A stretch of DNA of 64,000 bases from Alginatibacterium sediminis (GCF_003610775.1 NZ_RAQO01000012.1:47398-111397); one strand, 5' to 3'; positions 37,969 to 47,808 are shown, counted from the stretch's first letter. Numbers and translations: made by a program. Notes: generated by a model from the sequence alone, not told the origin.

Positions 37969-38607
37969 TTACGTCGCAAAGTATCCTAAGAACATCTGAA
38001 CAGCATCTTCAATAATCACTTCGCTTTGCTCGGCATTTGGTGAGTCTAAACGAGCTAATAACTGCGGCCAGAATGCATTAGACTTTAGCAAGCCTAAAAA
38101 CATCGTTGCCGCATAGTTGGCTTCAACTGGTCTCAAGCGACCATCTTCGCATGCTGATTTCATCCACTTCTCAAGACTAGACTCCATCACTTCAATACGT
38201 GACATCACTCGCTCAGAAAGCTCTGGAGAGCGAATTGACTCGGCCAACATGACACGAACTAACTCACGATGCTGTCGATTACTTAACATCAACAACTCTT
38301 TATGAGCAAAATCGCGTAATTGTGGCGCTAACGCTTTTGTCGCGTGATAATCGAATTCAGTCGCTTTTGCACTATGCTTAAACAAGCGCCCTGCAATCTC
38401 TTCAAATAAGGCGTCTTTACTCTCAAAATGATTGTAGACCGTGCGCTTGCTAACTTCAGCAGCCTTACTAATAGCATCCATACTCGCGGCTTGAAATCCC
38501 TTAGATTGGAACTCAGATAGCGCTGCTTGAACCACAGCTTCGCGTTTTCGCTGGCTTAAAGTGCGTAGTTCTGACTGCGGTATTGCGATAGGACTTAGAG
38601 ATGTCAT
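37969..38607 (-). CDS. TetR family transcriptional regulator
   Basis: 212 residues with an N-terminal helix-turn-helix domain (about 17-63: FQAASMDAISKAAEVSKRTV, then YNHFESKDALFEEI) and a ligand-binding C-terminal domain of AefR/TetR-C type. It is divergent from the metallo-hydrolase gene, with palindromes in the 89-base gap, so it most likely represses that gene and itself. The ligand is unknown. Confidence 0.9.
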   Translation of the reverse strand: MTSLSPIAIPQSELRTLSQRKREAVVQAALSEFQSKGFQAASMDAISKAAEVSKRTVYNHFESKDALFEEIAGRLFKHSAKATEFDYHATKALAPQLRDFAHKELLMLSNRQHRELVRVMLAESIRSPELSERVMSRIEVMESSLEKWMKSACEDGRLRPVEANYAATMFLGLLKSNAFWPQLLARLDSPNAEQSEVIIEDAVQMFLGYFAT

Positions 38608-38648
38608 GTGTCATTCCAAACTAAATTTTAATTTATTTTACACTAATG

Positions 38649-38694
38649 AGTTTACTTTTGTAAAACAGAATGTAAACTACACCGTATAGTTTAC
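38649..38694. promoter_or_regulatory. Two palindromes, candidate TetR operators
   Basis: GTAAACTA (38672-38679) and TAGTTTAC (38687-38694) form an 8-bp inverted repeat with a 7-base spacer, ending 2 bases before the ATG at 38697. A second, weaker GTTTAC/GTAAAAC pair lies at 38650-38666. All four half-sites share the GTTTAC/GTAAAC core. Repression by the divergent TetR is inferred from position and symmetry. Confidence 0.7.
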
Positions 38695-38696
38695 TT

Positions 38697-39845
38697 ATGG
38701 TTGTCTACATGAATATCAAACACATCAGCATTAGCGGAGTCATCATGGTCCTTTTAAGCGCTTGTAATAATACCCCCGAAAAAACCAAAACGGCGATCGA
38801 AGCCTCCGCACAATACTCTGATGGCGTGTTCATCAATAAAAAATCAGATGCATCTACGTTTTCCCTTAAAGATAGCTGGAACAGCGCCAAACGATTTTTA
38901 TTTGAAAAAGACCCAGAAAGCAGCCCTGAAACACAAATCCCGGTTAAAGCGATGAGTCAACAAAGCTTGGAAGCGGAGCGCAAGCTTGGCGATGCATTAT
39001 ATAGAATCGGCCATTCCAGTTTGCTGCTGAACTTAGATCAAGAATTCTATTTGATTGACCCTGTGTTTGGCGAGCGCGCCTCTCCGGTGTCCTTTGCAGG
39101 CCCTAAACGTTTCCATGCTACTCCACTCACAATCGATCAATTGCCAGAAATCAAAGCTGTCATCATTTCTCACGATCATTATGACCACTTAGATAAATCA
39201 AGCATAAAGGCGCTTGCAGACAAAGTAGAGACCTTCATAGTCCCACTAAATGTAGGCAAACACCTACGCAAATGGGGTGTGGATAGTGCTAACGTTGTAG
39301 AACTTGACTGGTGGCAAAGCATTCAAGTTGAGTCAACCAATACCATCTTAACCGCTACCCCTGCGCAACACTTTTCAGGACGGACCCTAAGCGACAAGAA
39401 CGAAACCTTGTGGGCATCATGGGTCATCCAAAGCAAACATCGAAAAATATTTTTTAGCGGTGACAGTGGCTACTTTGAAGGATTTAAAGAAATTGGAGAA
39501 CGCTTAGGTCCCTTCGATTTGAGCCTCATGGAAAACGGCGCTTATGATCAAGCTTGGGAAGGTGTTCACATGACACCTGAACAAAGCGTTCAAGCCCATA
39601 TTGATCTACAAGCTGGCGCATTGCTACCCATCCACAACTCTACATTTGATTTAGCCTTACATGCGTGGCACGAACCGCTAAATCGCATCGAAAAGCTAAC
39701 TCACGCGCTAAATATTCCTTTAGTCACGCCGACTATCGGATCGCGCCTAGCTTTAGAACCTCTAACCCCAACCCAGGCTTGGTGGAAATCGTTGCAAACT
39801 CAACAAAGTGCTAAACACCTAGATACAGTAGCGACAGCACTTTAA
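38697..39845 (+). CDS. Lipoprotein metallo-beta-lactamase-fold hydrolase (NAPE-PLD/UlaG-like)
   Basis: The N-terminal segment ends in a lipobox (LLSAC), so a lipid-anchored envelope protein is likely. The metal motif HDHYDH lies in IISHDHYDHLDKSS near residues 158-171, with later ligands in PAQHFSGR, FSGDSGYF and LPIHNSTF. The pattern is that of N-acyl-phosphatidylethanolamine phospholipase D-like and UlaG-like enzymes; the substrate is unknown. Start is 38697 or the ATG at 38709, neither with a clear ribosome site. It is followed by the SDR gene. Confidence 0.83.
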   Translation: MVVYMNIKHISISGVIMVLLSACNNTPEKTKTAIEASAQYSDGVFINKKSDASTFSLKDSWNSAKRFLFEKDPESSPETQIPVKAMSQQSLEAERKLGDALYRIGHSSLLLNLDQEFYLIDPVFGERASPVSFAGPKRFHATPLTIDQLPEIKAVIISHDHYDHLDKSSIKALADKVETFIVPLNVGKHLRKWGVDSANVVELDWWQSIQVESTNTILTATPAQHFSGRTLSDKNETLWASWVIQSKHRKIFFSGDSGYFEGFKEIGERLGPFDLSLMENGAYDQAWEGVHMTPEQSVQAHIDLQAGALLPIHNSTFDLALHAWHEPLNRIEKLTHALNIPLVTPTIGSRLALEPLTPTQAWWKSLQTQQSAKHLDTVATAL

Positions 39846-39916
39846 TACCAATACTTTGGGCTGACGAAAGCTGGCCCAGCTCGTTATCAGTAAATTCGAA
39901 TCCAAGGATGTACAAA

Positions 39917-40768
39917 ATGAAACACGTTGCATTAATCACCGGTACTTCAACAGGCTTAGGCTTAGAATTGGCCTTACTAATGGCGCAACAAAATTGGACG
40001 GTTTACGCCTCGATGCGTGATACCACCAAAGCTGACCCGCGTTTAATTGAATCAGCTAACATCAATGTAGTCAGTCTTGATGTTAGCCAATCCACTAGTG
40101 TAATCAGTTGCATTGAAACTATTGTTAGCGCAGAAGGGCAACTAGACCTGCTGGTCAATAACGCAGGAGCTGGATTTGTACGTACGACAGAACAAGCAAC
40201 CGAAGAAGAAGTTGAATGGGTTTTGGATGTAAATTTCAAAGGAATTGTTCGTACTACCAAAGCAGTTTTGCCACAAATGCGAGCCCAAAACAGCGGCCAT
40301 ATCATTAACATCGGCTCGGTTGGGGGGCTTGTTGGTCAACCTTTTAATGAGATTTATTGCGCGGCTAAGTTTGCGGTTGAAGGTTACACCGAATCAATGG
40401 CTAGTTATATAAGCCCAAGCTTTGGCATTCACTTTACAGTGGTTGAGCCAGGCGGGATTCAAAGTGAATTTGCCAATAGCGCACTGCGCCAATTTCAAGA
40501 TGGTGGCGGTATGAAAGCAGATGCTTATCAGAGCATTTTAGAAAACTATATCGGTAATGCACAAAAACGTGCTGCAACCGATGGGCACGCTGTTTATCAA
40601 ACCGCACTTGAAGTAGCGCAAGTGGTTGCTAAAATTGCAAGCCTCGAACAACCGCCGATCCGAATCCGAACCTCGGAATGGGCCGAAGACCTTTGCAAGT
40701 TCAAAACCCAAGCCGATCCCGATGGTAAGCGCATGCAAGCAGAAATCTTTGAGCGTTTTCTGAAATAA
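39917..40768 (+). CDS. Short-chain dehydrogenase/reductase
   Basis: Classical SDR, 283 residues from the ATG at 39917, which has AAGGA 8 bases upstream; the earlier ATG at 39908 overlaps that ribosome site. The nucleotide motif is TGTSTGLG near residue 9, NNAGAG follows, Ser is in NIGSVGG and the active site is YCAAK. It probably forms a unit with the upstream hydrolase under TetR control. The substrate is unknown. Confidence 0.88.
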   Translation: MKHVALITGTSTGLGLELALLMAQQNWTVYASMRDTTKADPRLIESANINVVSLDVSQSTSVISCIETIVSAEGQLDLLVNNAGAGFVRTTEQATEEEVEWVLDVNFKGIVRTTKAVLPQMRAQNSGHIINIGSVGGLVGQPFNEIYCAAKFAVEGYTESMASYISPSFGIHFTVVEPGGIQSEFANSALRQFQDGGGMKADAYQSILENYIGNAQKRAATDGHAVYQTALEVAQVVAKIASLEQPPIRIRTSEWAEDLCKFKTQADPDGKRMQAEIFERFLK

Positions 40769-40772
40769 AAAC

Positions 40773-40802
40773 ATTAGGGCTGCGTGGACACGCTGCCCTA
40801 AT
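40773..40802. terminator. Hairpin between convergent SDR and chemotaxis genes
   Basis: ATTAGGGC (40773-40780) pairs with GCCCTAAT (40795-40802), and an inner GCGT/ACGC stem extends it, giving a long bidirectional stem. On the minus strand the next bases, TGTTTTTATTT, provide a T-rich tract toward the SDR gene. It probably stops transcription from both sides. Confidence 0.75.
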
Positions 40803-40834
40803 ACTCATGAACAAGTGAAAACTGAGTCACTTAC

Positions 40835-42463
40835 CTAGCTAGTTTTAAATTGAGATAACATCGCTTTTAATTGCTGAGCTTGGTTTAGTGAACGCTGAGC
40901 TACAGCTGTAGTCTGCGCTGATAGCTCACTATTACTTCTCGTTTTATCTGCCAGTTCAACCAAGTTGCGATCAATATCTTCCGTTACATGGCTTTGCTCT
41001 TCTGTAGACGTCGCAGTTGACGCACTAACTTCAGCAACACTTGAGCTATATTCGAGAATTTGAGCCAGCGATAGCTGAGTCTTATCCGCGAGCTCTACTG
41101 TCATTTCTGCTGCAGAACTGCCAAGTGCAATCGAGTCAACGGCTTCAGTCACGCGGTTTTGCAAGGTTTCAATCATCTTTTGAATATCTTCGGTAGATTG
41201 TTGAGTTTTGCTAGCCAAATTTCGTACTTCATCGGCAACCACTGCAAAACCACGCCCTTGCTCTCCCGCTCGCGCCGCTTCAATAGCAGCATTTAACGCA
41301 AGTAAGTTGGTTTGTTCCGCGATACCTCTAATTACATCCAATACCGAAGCAATACTATTAGAATCCTCAGATAAACGCTGAATTACTTTAGAGGCTGCAG
41401 CTACAGTCTCGGACAAGGATTCGATTTGTTGCTTTGATTGTAGGGTAACCTGCTGGCTTTGTTCAGCCTGCAAATTCACTTGGTTTATTTCTTCAGCAGT
41501 ATGACTGGCGTTATTGGCAACTTCTCGAATCGCAACGCTCATTTCATTGACCGCCGTCGCAACCAATTCAACCGATTTACTTTGCTCTTGACCTATATCA
41601 GCACTTTGACGCGTTGAGCTATTTAGGTCACCCATGGACATCTCTAAGGTACTTGATTGGTCACTTATAGATTTAATCAAGGTCTCTAGCTTTGCTACAA
41701 AGGCATCAAAGCTATTGGATAGTTTGCCTATTTCATCTTCGCGGGTGGACGCTATACGTAGCGTTAGATCGCCATCGCCGCTGGCGATTTCATCAATACG
41801 GGTCTGCACTAAATCTAAGGCCCGAACCATTAAGGTTGGTCCAAAATACGCCACAATAATGGAGAAGCCTATAGAAATTAGGGTGACAATAACCATAATC
41901 GTCTTGTTCTCGGAAATGTTTTCCATTGCTTTGACATTTACTTGATCAGCAAACACTTCAACAATTTCAGTCCGAGTATCATAGTGTTCTCTTAGCGTTT
42001 CGAAAAGCGGCTCTACCGTAGCTTGAGTGTACGCAATCGCTTGCGCGGTTCCTTCCTTTTTAACTTTGGTAAATACTAGCCTCGAAGCCTGTTCCCATCG
42101 CTCAAAGTCTCTGCGAAATGATGTTGTTTCCGAAGCATTAAGTTGTTCGGCAAACAAACGCTCAAAAAGATTCATTAAATTCTTAGCTTGCCTTGCGTTT
42201 CCTTCATAATTGTTAACTTTTTGAGATAGTTCGGACGAATTAGGATCGATGATAAGTGCCTGAAGTAAAGCTTGCTGCGCCTGGTATAAATCTCGGTCTC
42301 CATTTAGAACCGCTTCAAGTGCTGGTAAGATTTTTTGGTTTACTGAGTTCAATTCAGATTCTGTTTTACTTCCCATTCTAAAACCTAGACTGGCAACCAC
42401 AATGAGCATTAAACCCATCACCGCAAGCGATACTGTCATCTGAAATTTAATACTATTTCGCAT
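40835..42463 (-). CDS. Methyl-accepting chemotaxis protein
   Basis: Transmembrane receptor, 542 residues: helix 1 (about 9-28), a four-helix-bundle type periplasmic domain (about 30-185), helix 2 (about 188-208), HAMP (about 210-265) and the signalling domain with the hairpin tip [19 protein letters not shown]. No C-terminal NWETF-type pentapeptide is present (ends MLSQFKTS), so CheR docking by a tether is unlikely. It stands alone between two convergent or divergent neighbours. The ligand is unknown. Confidence 0.93.
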   Translation of the reverse strand: MRNSIKFQMTVSLAVMGLMLIVVASLGFRMGSKTESELNSVNQKILPALEAVLNGDRDLYQAQQALLQALIIDPNSSELSQKVNNYEGNARQAKNLMNLFERLFAEQLNASETTSFRRDFERWEQASRLVFTKVKKEGTAQAIAYTQATVEPLFETLREHYDTRTEIVEVFADQVNVKAMENISENKTIMVIVTLISIGFSIIVAYFGPTLMVRALDLVQTRIDEIASGDGDLTLRIASTREDEIGKLSNSFDAFVAKLETLIKSISDQSSTLEMSMGDLNSSTRQSADIGQEQSKSVELVATAVNEMSVAIREVANNASHTAEEINQVNLQAEQSQQVTLQSKQQIESLSETVAAASKVIQRLSEDSNSIASVLDVIRGIAEQTNLLALNAAIEAARAGEQGRGFAVVADEVRNLASKTQQSTEDIQKMIETLQNRVTEAVDSIALGSSAAEMTVELADKTQLSLAQILEYSSSVAEVSASTATSTEEQSHVTEDIDRNLVELADKTRSNSELSAQTTAVAQRSLNQAQQLKAMLSQFKTS

Positions 42464-42629
42464 TCAAGGGATCCTGTTGTGAGTCTTAGCGTAAACGTTT
42501 AATTCAATCGTGGGCACACTATCGGGCAGTTCATGCTAATGTCCTACACATTTGTTAACTATATTCAATATTCGAGTTCATCGGCATTTTCAGCTAAACT
42601 TCGCGCACAACGATAGGTGAGGACAAGTA

Positions 42630-43556
42630 ATGGCCATTCAGTGGTATCCCGGGCATATGCATAAAGCCCAAAAAGAGATCGGCGAAATTATGCCTGGCGT
42701 TGACGTGATTATCGAAGTACTTGATGCTCGCATCCCGTACAGCAGCGAAAACCCGATGGTATCGAGTCTTCGAGGTGACAAACCCTGTATTAAAGTGCTT
42801 AACAAAAGTGACTTGGCGGATCCAGAGCTGACTCAAGCCTGGCAAGCTCATTTGGAAAAAGAGCGTGGCATCAAAACGTTTGCAATTAGCTGTGCCCAAC
42901 AACCACAAATGGCTAGTCAATTACTAAAGCTAGTGCGTCAAACAGTGCCCAATAAAGGTAGCGCAGATAAACAGATTAACGCTTTAATTTGTGGTATTCC
43001 CAATGTTGGAAAATCGACGCTAATCAATATCCTTGCGGGCCGCATTGTGGCTAAAACCGGTAATGAGCCAGCCGTTACCAAAGCTCAACAACGAATTCGC
43101 TTAGATGGGCATATAGTACTGCGTGACACTCCGGGCATGCTTTGGCCCAAGTTCGATAATGAAGCCAGCGGCTACCGATTAGCAGTAACAGGGGCAGTTA
43201 AAGACACTGCTATCAGTCATGATGAAGTTGCGGCCTTTGCTGCAGAGTACCTACTGTTGGCCTACCCGACACTCATTAAAGAACGCTACGGGTTTGAGAG
43301 TTTGCCTGAGTCTGAAATTGAACTGCTCGAAGAAATAGGAAGAAAACGGGGTTGTTTAGTGCGCGGCGGACATATTGATTTCACCAAAGTATCGACAATT
43401 GTACTTAATGAATTAAGGGATGCGACCTTAGGCCGAATTACGCTTGAAAGTCCCGAGATGGCTGTTGCTGAACAAGCTGCCGTGGACATCATGTTGGCAG
43501 AGAAAGCTGCCGATCCTAATAAACAAAAGCGCCGTAAAAGACCGCGTCGTTACTAG
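42630..43556 (+). CDS. ylqF: Ribosome biogenesis GTPase YlqF/RbgA-like
   Basis: Circularly permuted GTPase acting in 50S assembly. The motif order is G4 (LNKSDL, near residue 58), G5, then G1 (GIPNVGKST, near 120), G2 and G3 (DTPGML, near 170), which defines the cpGTPase family. The N-terminal IQWYPGHMHKA is the RbgA signature. Length 308 is usual; the C-terminus is basic (KQKRRKRPRRY) and may bind rRNA. GAGGA precedes the ATG. Confidence 0.93.
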   Translation: MAIQWYPGHMHKAQKEIGEIMPGVDVIIEVLDARIPYSSENPMVSSLRGDKPCIKVLNKSDLADPELTQAWQAHLEKERGIKTFAISCAQQPQMASQLLKLVRQTVPNKGSADKQINALICGIPNVGKSTLINILAGRIVAKTGNEPAVTKAQQRIRLDGHIVLRDTPGMLWPKFDNEASGYRLAVTGAVKDTAISHDEVAAFAAEYLLLAYPTLIKERYGFESLPESEIELLEEIGRKRGCLVRGGHIDFTKVSTIVLNELRDATLGRITLESPEMAVAEQAAVDIMLAEKAADPNKQKRRKRPRRY

Positions 43557-43569
43557 CGTTTATCTGACA

Positions 43570-44358
43570 TTAAAACCAGTCGTTTGGAATTGGGGCTGGA
43601 TCTCCAAATAGGTCGCTATCGCGATTCAAAAGCTTTAGGCAGATAGCCTGCGTTTTAGCTGCATCGAGCAAATAGCAAGCAGCGTCACCAAACTCAAATT
43701 GCTTAAGTGCGCCATGCTTGTATAAGGCTGGTGCAAGCTTCACATAGTGCCTGGATACGTCTTTTACTGGAGCTTGATGGCGTTGCATAAGCACTTGCCG
43801 GCGATAAGCTTGCGACTCAATTACTAAGTGCAAAGGATTTCCTAACCGATTGGGTACATTGGCTTTTTCTTCTAGGCTATGTATAAATGTATTACTACTC
43901 AAAGTGCAGCCAATAAAGGCGATCTGCGCCTGCATATTAGCGAGCTCCCCCCAACACCCTTTGGGCGGACAAGGGCTTTGAGCCTGATCGTCAAGCGCAA
44001 GATATTCCTCAGCACCTTTGCCGATAGCACATACACTATGGGTAGGGTGCTTTGAGCGTTGAACCCCACTGCGCTGGCGAAACAACTCTGAAAGCAAACC
44101 CACACATGAAGGCTCGCTTTGCACCTTGAAAACACCACCAGGATTGCTTTCGTCGAGCCAACTATGACTAGGGAAGATGAGTAAACCAGGATTCGACTGT
44201 TCGACATTAAGGTGGTCACAAAATGTATCTAGTACCGTTTGCGGGCCACCATCAACATGTCCAATGGCTTTCATTGAAGAATGAACAAGTAGAGGCCGCT
44301 GCGTATCAATACTAGCGGCCTTTAACTGAGATTGTAGGCTTTGGTGAATATGGGTCAT
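43570..44358 (-). CDS. AAC(3)-family N-acetyltransferase
   Basis: 262 residues with the antibiotic-acetyltransferase fold pattern: LLVHSSMKAIG (about 23-33), then KHPTHSVCAIGKGAEEYL (from about 101) with the catalytic-type His. Members include aminoglycoside 3-N-acetyltransferases and YokD-like proteins of unknown substrate. The chromosomal setting, with no mobile element near, argues for a housekeeping or cell-surface sugar role rather than resistance. It is convergent with ylqF across 13 bases. Confidence 0.8.
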   Translation of the reverse strand: MTHIHQSLQSQLKAASIDTQRPLLVHSSMKAIGHVDGGPQTVLDTFCDHLNVEQSNPGLLIFPSHSWLDESNPGGVFKVQSEPSCVGLLSELFRQRSGVQRSKHPTHSVCAIGKGAEEYLALDDQAQSPCPPKGCWGELANMQAQIAFIGCTLSSNTFIHSLEEKANVPNRLGNPLHLVIESQAYRRQVLMQRHQAPVKDVSRHYVKLAPALYKHGALKQFEFGDAACYLLDAAKTQAICLKLLNRDSDLFGDPAPIPNDWF

Positions 44359-44402
44359 TATGAACAGCAGTATAGTTTGGTAGCTATACTGCTAAAGATA
44401 CT

Positions 44403-44843
44403 CTAAGGAGCGACTAAAAACGCAATTGCATCTTTAATTTCATCTTCGCTACAATCCATACACGTTCCTTTAGCCGGCATCATACCCTTTGCGCCGGTAA
44501 AACCATTCCAAGCGTGGTCAAATAAGGTATCTTCGCCTTGAGCTAGGCGAGCATCCCACTCAGCTGTATCGCCTTTTTTCGGAGCACCGGCTGCGCCAGT
44601 TCCATGGCATGCGAAACAGAAGCTCTGATAAACACTTGCACCATCACGCGGACCTGTATCAGCACTCGCTGTTGGTGCTTTGTTAACATCTATTTCACCA
44701 TCGAGATAAACCTGACCAACAGGTGTAATACGATCAGCGATTGCAGCATCGCTCATGTCCGCAGCAAAAAGACTAGAACTCATCGCCATGAGGGCTGCGA
44801 CAACGATGGTTTTGACAACAACGGCTTTGTGGATCAGCTTCAC
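44403..44843 (-). CDS. Cytochrome c5 family protein
   Basis: Periplasmic monoheme c-type cytochrome. A signal peptide (about 1-27, SSSLFA-ADM) is followed by one CxxCH (CFACHGTGAAGAPKKGD) and the c5-type tail GMMPAKGTCMDCSEDE, giving the axial Met and a second Cys pair typical of c5. The gene starts with GTG (ending 44843), preceded by GGAGAG. Length 146. It is a probable electron carrier to terminal oxidases or reductases; the partner is not visible. Confidence 0.9.
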   Translation of the reverse strand: MKLIHKAVVVKTIVVAALMAMSSSLFAADMSDAAIADRITPVGQVYLDGEIDVNKAPTASADTGPRDGASVYQSFCFACHGTGAAGAPKKGDTAEWDARLAQGEDTLFDHAWNGFTGAKGMMPAKGTCMDCSEDEIKDAIAFLVAP

Positions 44844-44927
44844 TAGGGGTCTCTCCTGAATATTATTATGTTTTTAGATTGTTATCTAAGTAGGTACATC
44901 CTTGATATCTGGCAGTATACCCTGTCA

Positions 44928-45749
44928 TCAACGTCGTTCCAATCCTGCTAATATTTTTAGCCATGGCAAATTCAAATCACCAAGCGCTGCAAAATTTGGA
45001 TTAATCAAACTTTCACGTTGATTATAGCTAAGTGGTTGCATGCTTAAATCTTGTAAATCACCGCCTGCCTCGCGCAAAATAATCTGCGGCGCAGCTGTAT
45101 CCCACTCTCCAGTTGGACCTAAGCGTACATAGACGTCAGCTTTACCTTCAGCCACTAAACAGCTTTTCAAACTCGCACTGCCTAAAGGGGTAAATCGATA
45201 ATCAAATTCAGGATCGAGTCCTGAATGCAGTATGGCAAGTTTTTGTACCCGACTAACCGCAATATGAACTTGAGCAGGATGCTGATGATGCTGCTGAACG
45301 GTTATCGCCTTGGTACCGCCGGAGTCGCGCTTAAATGCGCCATTTCCTTTAACTGCGAAATAACAAACATCTTGCATTGGACCATAAACCACACCTAGAA
45401 CAGGCTCACCATCTACAATCAACGCTAATTCACTAGCAAAATCACCGGAGCGTGCTACAAATTCTTGAGTGCCATCGAGTGGATCAACAATCCAATAACT
45501 CGACCACTGTTTTCGCTTTTCATACGCAATGTCAGCATCTTCTTCTGAGAGGATTGGAATCTCAGGACTTAAACGTTTGAGCGCCGCTATAATTTGATGA
45601 TGAGCGGCAATATCGGCACTCGTAACCAAGGTATCATCGGCCTTGGTTTCAGATTGATAGCTATTTTCCAAATAGATCGCTTTTATGAGACGTCCAGCGT
45701 CTTGACATATCGTTATCGCTGGCTCTAATAGTTGGTCAATATTAGGCAT
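44928..45749 (-). CDS. cysQ: 3'(2'),5'-bisphosphate nucleotidase
   Basis: Mg-dependent phosphatase removing the 3'-phosphate of PAP from sulfate assimilation. The inositol-phosphatase clan motifs are present: EED (SEEDADI), DPLDGTQEF near residue 91 and EWDTAAPQ near residue 214. Length 273 is slightly above E. coli CysQ (246). It overlaps nudE by 8 bases, a common pairing in related bacteria. Confidence 0.93.
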   Translation of the reverse strand: MPNIDQLLEPAITICQDAGRLIKAIYLENSYQSETKADDTLVTSADIAAHHQIIAALKRLSPEIPILSEEDADIAYEKRKQWSSYWIVDPLDGTQEFVARSGDFASELALIVDGEPVLGVVYGPMQDVCYFAVKGNGAFKRDSGGTKAITVQQHHQHPAQVHIAVSRVQKLAILHSGLDPEFDYRFTPLGSASLKSCLVAEGKADVYVRLGPTGEWDTAAPQIILREAGGDLQDLSMQPLSYNQRESLINPNFAALGDLNLPWLKILAGLERR

Positions 45750-46308
45750 CCGTATCTCCTTGTTCGAAGCGTAACTTACGCTCTAACATCAATAAGGCAG
45801 CGACACTACGAGCCTCTTTAAATTGAGGGTTTAGTAATAGTGTATCAATTTGTGCCAATGGGACCCTCACTTGATCCAATGGCTCAGGTTCATCACCTTC
45901 TAGCTGACTTGGGCTTAAGTCCCGGCCCAAGTATATCGACATAGAGCTAGTAAAATAACTTGGGGCAACACTTAAGTCACACAACAAATCCAAACGACCG
46001 GCCTTATAGCCTATTTCTTCTTGTAACTCGCGATTAGCAGCATCAAGAGGGGCTTCGCCAAGGTCAACTAAGCCTTTAGGAAATCCTAGTTCGTAGCGTT
46101 CGCTGCCTGCGGCGTATTCGCTAATCAAGATTAGCTCATCGTTTTCATCCAGAGGTAATACCATAACCCCGCCACGTCCACCTCCTTTGAGGCGTTCGTA
46201 GACGCGTTGCTCACCATTGCTAAACTCAAGATCCAAGGCTTCAATTTGAAAAAATCGACTTTGGGCAACAGTATGACTGCGATGGATCTTTGGTGGTCCG
46301 CGACGCAT
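45742..46308 (-). CDS. nudE: ADP compounds hydrolase NudE (Nudix)
   Basis: Hydrolyses ADP-ribose, NADH and diadenosine polyphosphates. The Nudix box runs from GLVDLGE to RELQEEIG (about residues 82-104). I use the ATG ending 46308 (MRRGPPK); a TTG three codons upstream is also possible. The protein is 188 residues, near E. coli NudE (186). It is the first gene of nudE-cysQ and divergent from yrfG across 78 bases. Confidence 0.92.
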   Translation of the reverse strand: MRRGPPKIHRSHTVAQSRFFQIEALDLEFSNGEQRVYERLKGGGRGGVMVLPLDENDELILISEYAAGSERYELGFPKGLVDLGEAPLDAANRELQEEIGYKAGRLDLLCDLSVAPSYFTSSMSIYLGRDLSPSQLEGDEPEPLDQVRVPLAQIDTLLLNPQFKEARSVAALLMLERKLRFEQGDTDA

Positions 46309-46386
46309 AACACTCAATAACCTTATTTTATGTTTACAACATTGTTACACTGCCAAGCCTAAACTGACAAGAAAAAGCGCATCTAC

Positions 46387-47058
46387 ATGTTTGACTGGCA
46401 ACAAATAGACACTGTCTTACTCGATATGGACGGCACCTTACTCGACCTCCACTACGACAACTATTTTTGGTTGCAGCATTTGCCAGCTTGTTATGCCAAG
46501 GCACACGCAATCAGCCATGCACAAGCTGAAGCCGTCCTTTACCAGCACTATCAAGCTGTTGCTGGTAGCTTGGATTGGTATTGTCTTGATCATTGGAGCC
46601 AAGTGACTCAGCTCGATGTGAGAGCGCTTAAATCAAGCCCTGAGCTTAGTGCCCGTATTGCTTGGAGAGCCGATTCCAAGGATTTTTTGTCAAAATTATC
46701 GCAGCTAGGGATCCAGCGAGTATTGTTAACCAATTGCCATCCCGATGGCCTGGAACTAAAAATTCAACAAACAGCTATTGATACTCATTTAGATCGAATG
46801 TTTTCGACCCATCAATTTGGATACCCAAAAGAAGCAGCTGAGCTTTGGAGCGCACTGCAAAAATCCTACCCCTTCGATCCTAGTCGTTGTCTATTTGTTG
46901 ACGATAATGAGCACCTGCTAGATGCTGCGTCAAACTTTGGCATTGCATATACCCTAGGTATTAAAACTCCAGATAGCCAAAACCAAAGCAAAGTTTTTGA
47001 GCGCCACCGCGCTGTAGATTTATATAACGAACTATTTGACCCAGTTTCACCACATTAA
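46387..47058 (+). CDS. yrfG: GMP/IMP nucleotidase YrfG, HAD superfamily
   Basis: Haloacid-dehalogenase-fold phosphatase, 223 residues. Motif I is LLDMDGTLLD with the nucleophile Asp, motif II is LLTNCH, the Lys is in GYPKEA and motif III is FVDDNEH. E. coli YrfG (222 residues) hydrolyses IMP and GMP. The 3' end overlaps the convergent gspN by 12 bases. Confidence 0.9.
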   Translation: MFDWQQIDTVLLDMDGTLLDLHYDNYFWLQHLPACYAKAHAISHAQAEAVLYQHYQAVAGSLDWYCLDHWSQVTQLDVRALKSSPELSARIAWRADSKDFLSKLSQLGIQRVLLTNCHPDGLELKIQQTAIDTHLDRMFSTHQFGYPKEAAELWSALQKSYPFDPSRCLFVDDNEHLLDAASNFGIAYTLGIKTPDSQNQSKVFERHRAVDLYNELFDPVSPH

Positions 47059-47808
47059 TGGGCCACTATCATTAAAACGATAATAGCCACGCGCATCTGC
47101 TTGCCCTATATACGGCAGTAAATCGTGATACTGCTTATCAAGACCGGCACCAGCTTTAAGTTTACCACTGCTAAGCCATTGCGAGGACGAAACCAAAATC
47201 TCTGCTTCTAAGTCAAGCTTAGAGTCATTATGCTTAATTTCCAAACTCAGCTGTTGTTGGTCACAGCTTATCTGACCAACAACATTTTCAAATTCGAGTA
47301 CGCCAAGCGGACTGGCAATCTGTGGTCCTCGCCAGGTAAATTCAGTAATCGTTTGCTGGCAGGACTCGGTCCAGTCAAGCAGCCTTATCTGTAGCTCCAA
47401 AAGTCCATCAACGCTCACAGGTAGCATAAGCGCAACGGTGTCGTTTAAGCGTTGTGCAGGTAAGTAAACATTCACATCAGTTAATTGCCAACCATACAAT
47501 GATTTAGCGACTATACCCTCACCTCCTCCGAGCCGTCCGTTTCCAACTTGGACATGATATGCCCAGCGCCCTTTTAACAAGTCGCCAGCCAACCATTGCC
47601 AATGGATCGGACCTAACTCTTGCCCCGCATAGGCTAAGCTCTTAACGCTACCTTCCCATAAACTTCCCTTTGCTTGTTTCCAAGCTAAGGGAGTTGAGTT
47701 TGGTGTCCATGCCAAAACAGCGCTAACCGGCAATAGTTTTATAAATCCCCAGATGGCAATCGAGACTAGCAAACAAGCCCATACTATTGGCTTAAGCACC
47801 TTGCTCAC
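47047..47808 (-). CDS. gspN: Type II secretion protein GspN
   Basis: Inner-membrane component of the general secretion pathway, often dispensable. One hydrophobic anchor near the N-terminus (about 6-27) precedes a periplasmic region with AWTPNSTPLAW typical of GspN. I place the start at GTG (ending 47808), which has AGGAGAG 5 bases upstream and overlaps the gspM stop as GTGA. The frame runs 13 codons further upstream, but inside gspM. 253 residues. Last gene of the gsp operon. Confidence 0.88.
   Translation of the reverse strand: MSKVLKPIVWACLLVSIAIWGFIKLLPVSAVLAWTPNSTPLAWKQAKGSLWEGSVKSLAYAGQELGPIHWQWLAGDLLKGRWAYHVQVGNGRLGGGEGIVAKSLYGWQLTDVNVYLPAQRLNDTVALMLPVSVDGLLELQIRLLDWTESCQQTITEFTWRGPQIASPLGVLEFENVVGQISCDQQQLSLEIKHNDSKLDLEAEILVSSSQWLSSGKLKAGAGLDKQYHDLLPYIGQADARGYYRFNDSGPLMW

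Noticed and set aside
43570-44358. Acquired aminoglycoside-resistance gene
   Set aside because: Only the broad AAC(3) family pattern is seen; no mobile element or resistance neighbours are present, and many chromosomal members have no resistance role.
46387-47058. yrfG as a member of the gsp operon
   Set aside because: It lies on the opposite strand, overlapping gspN tail to tail.
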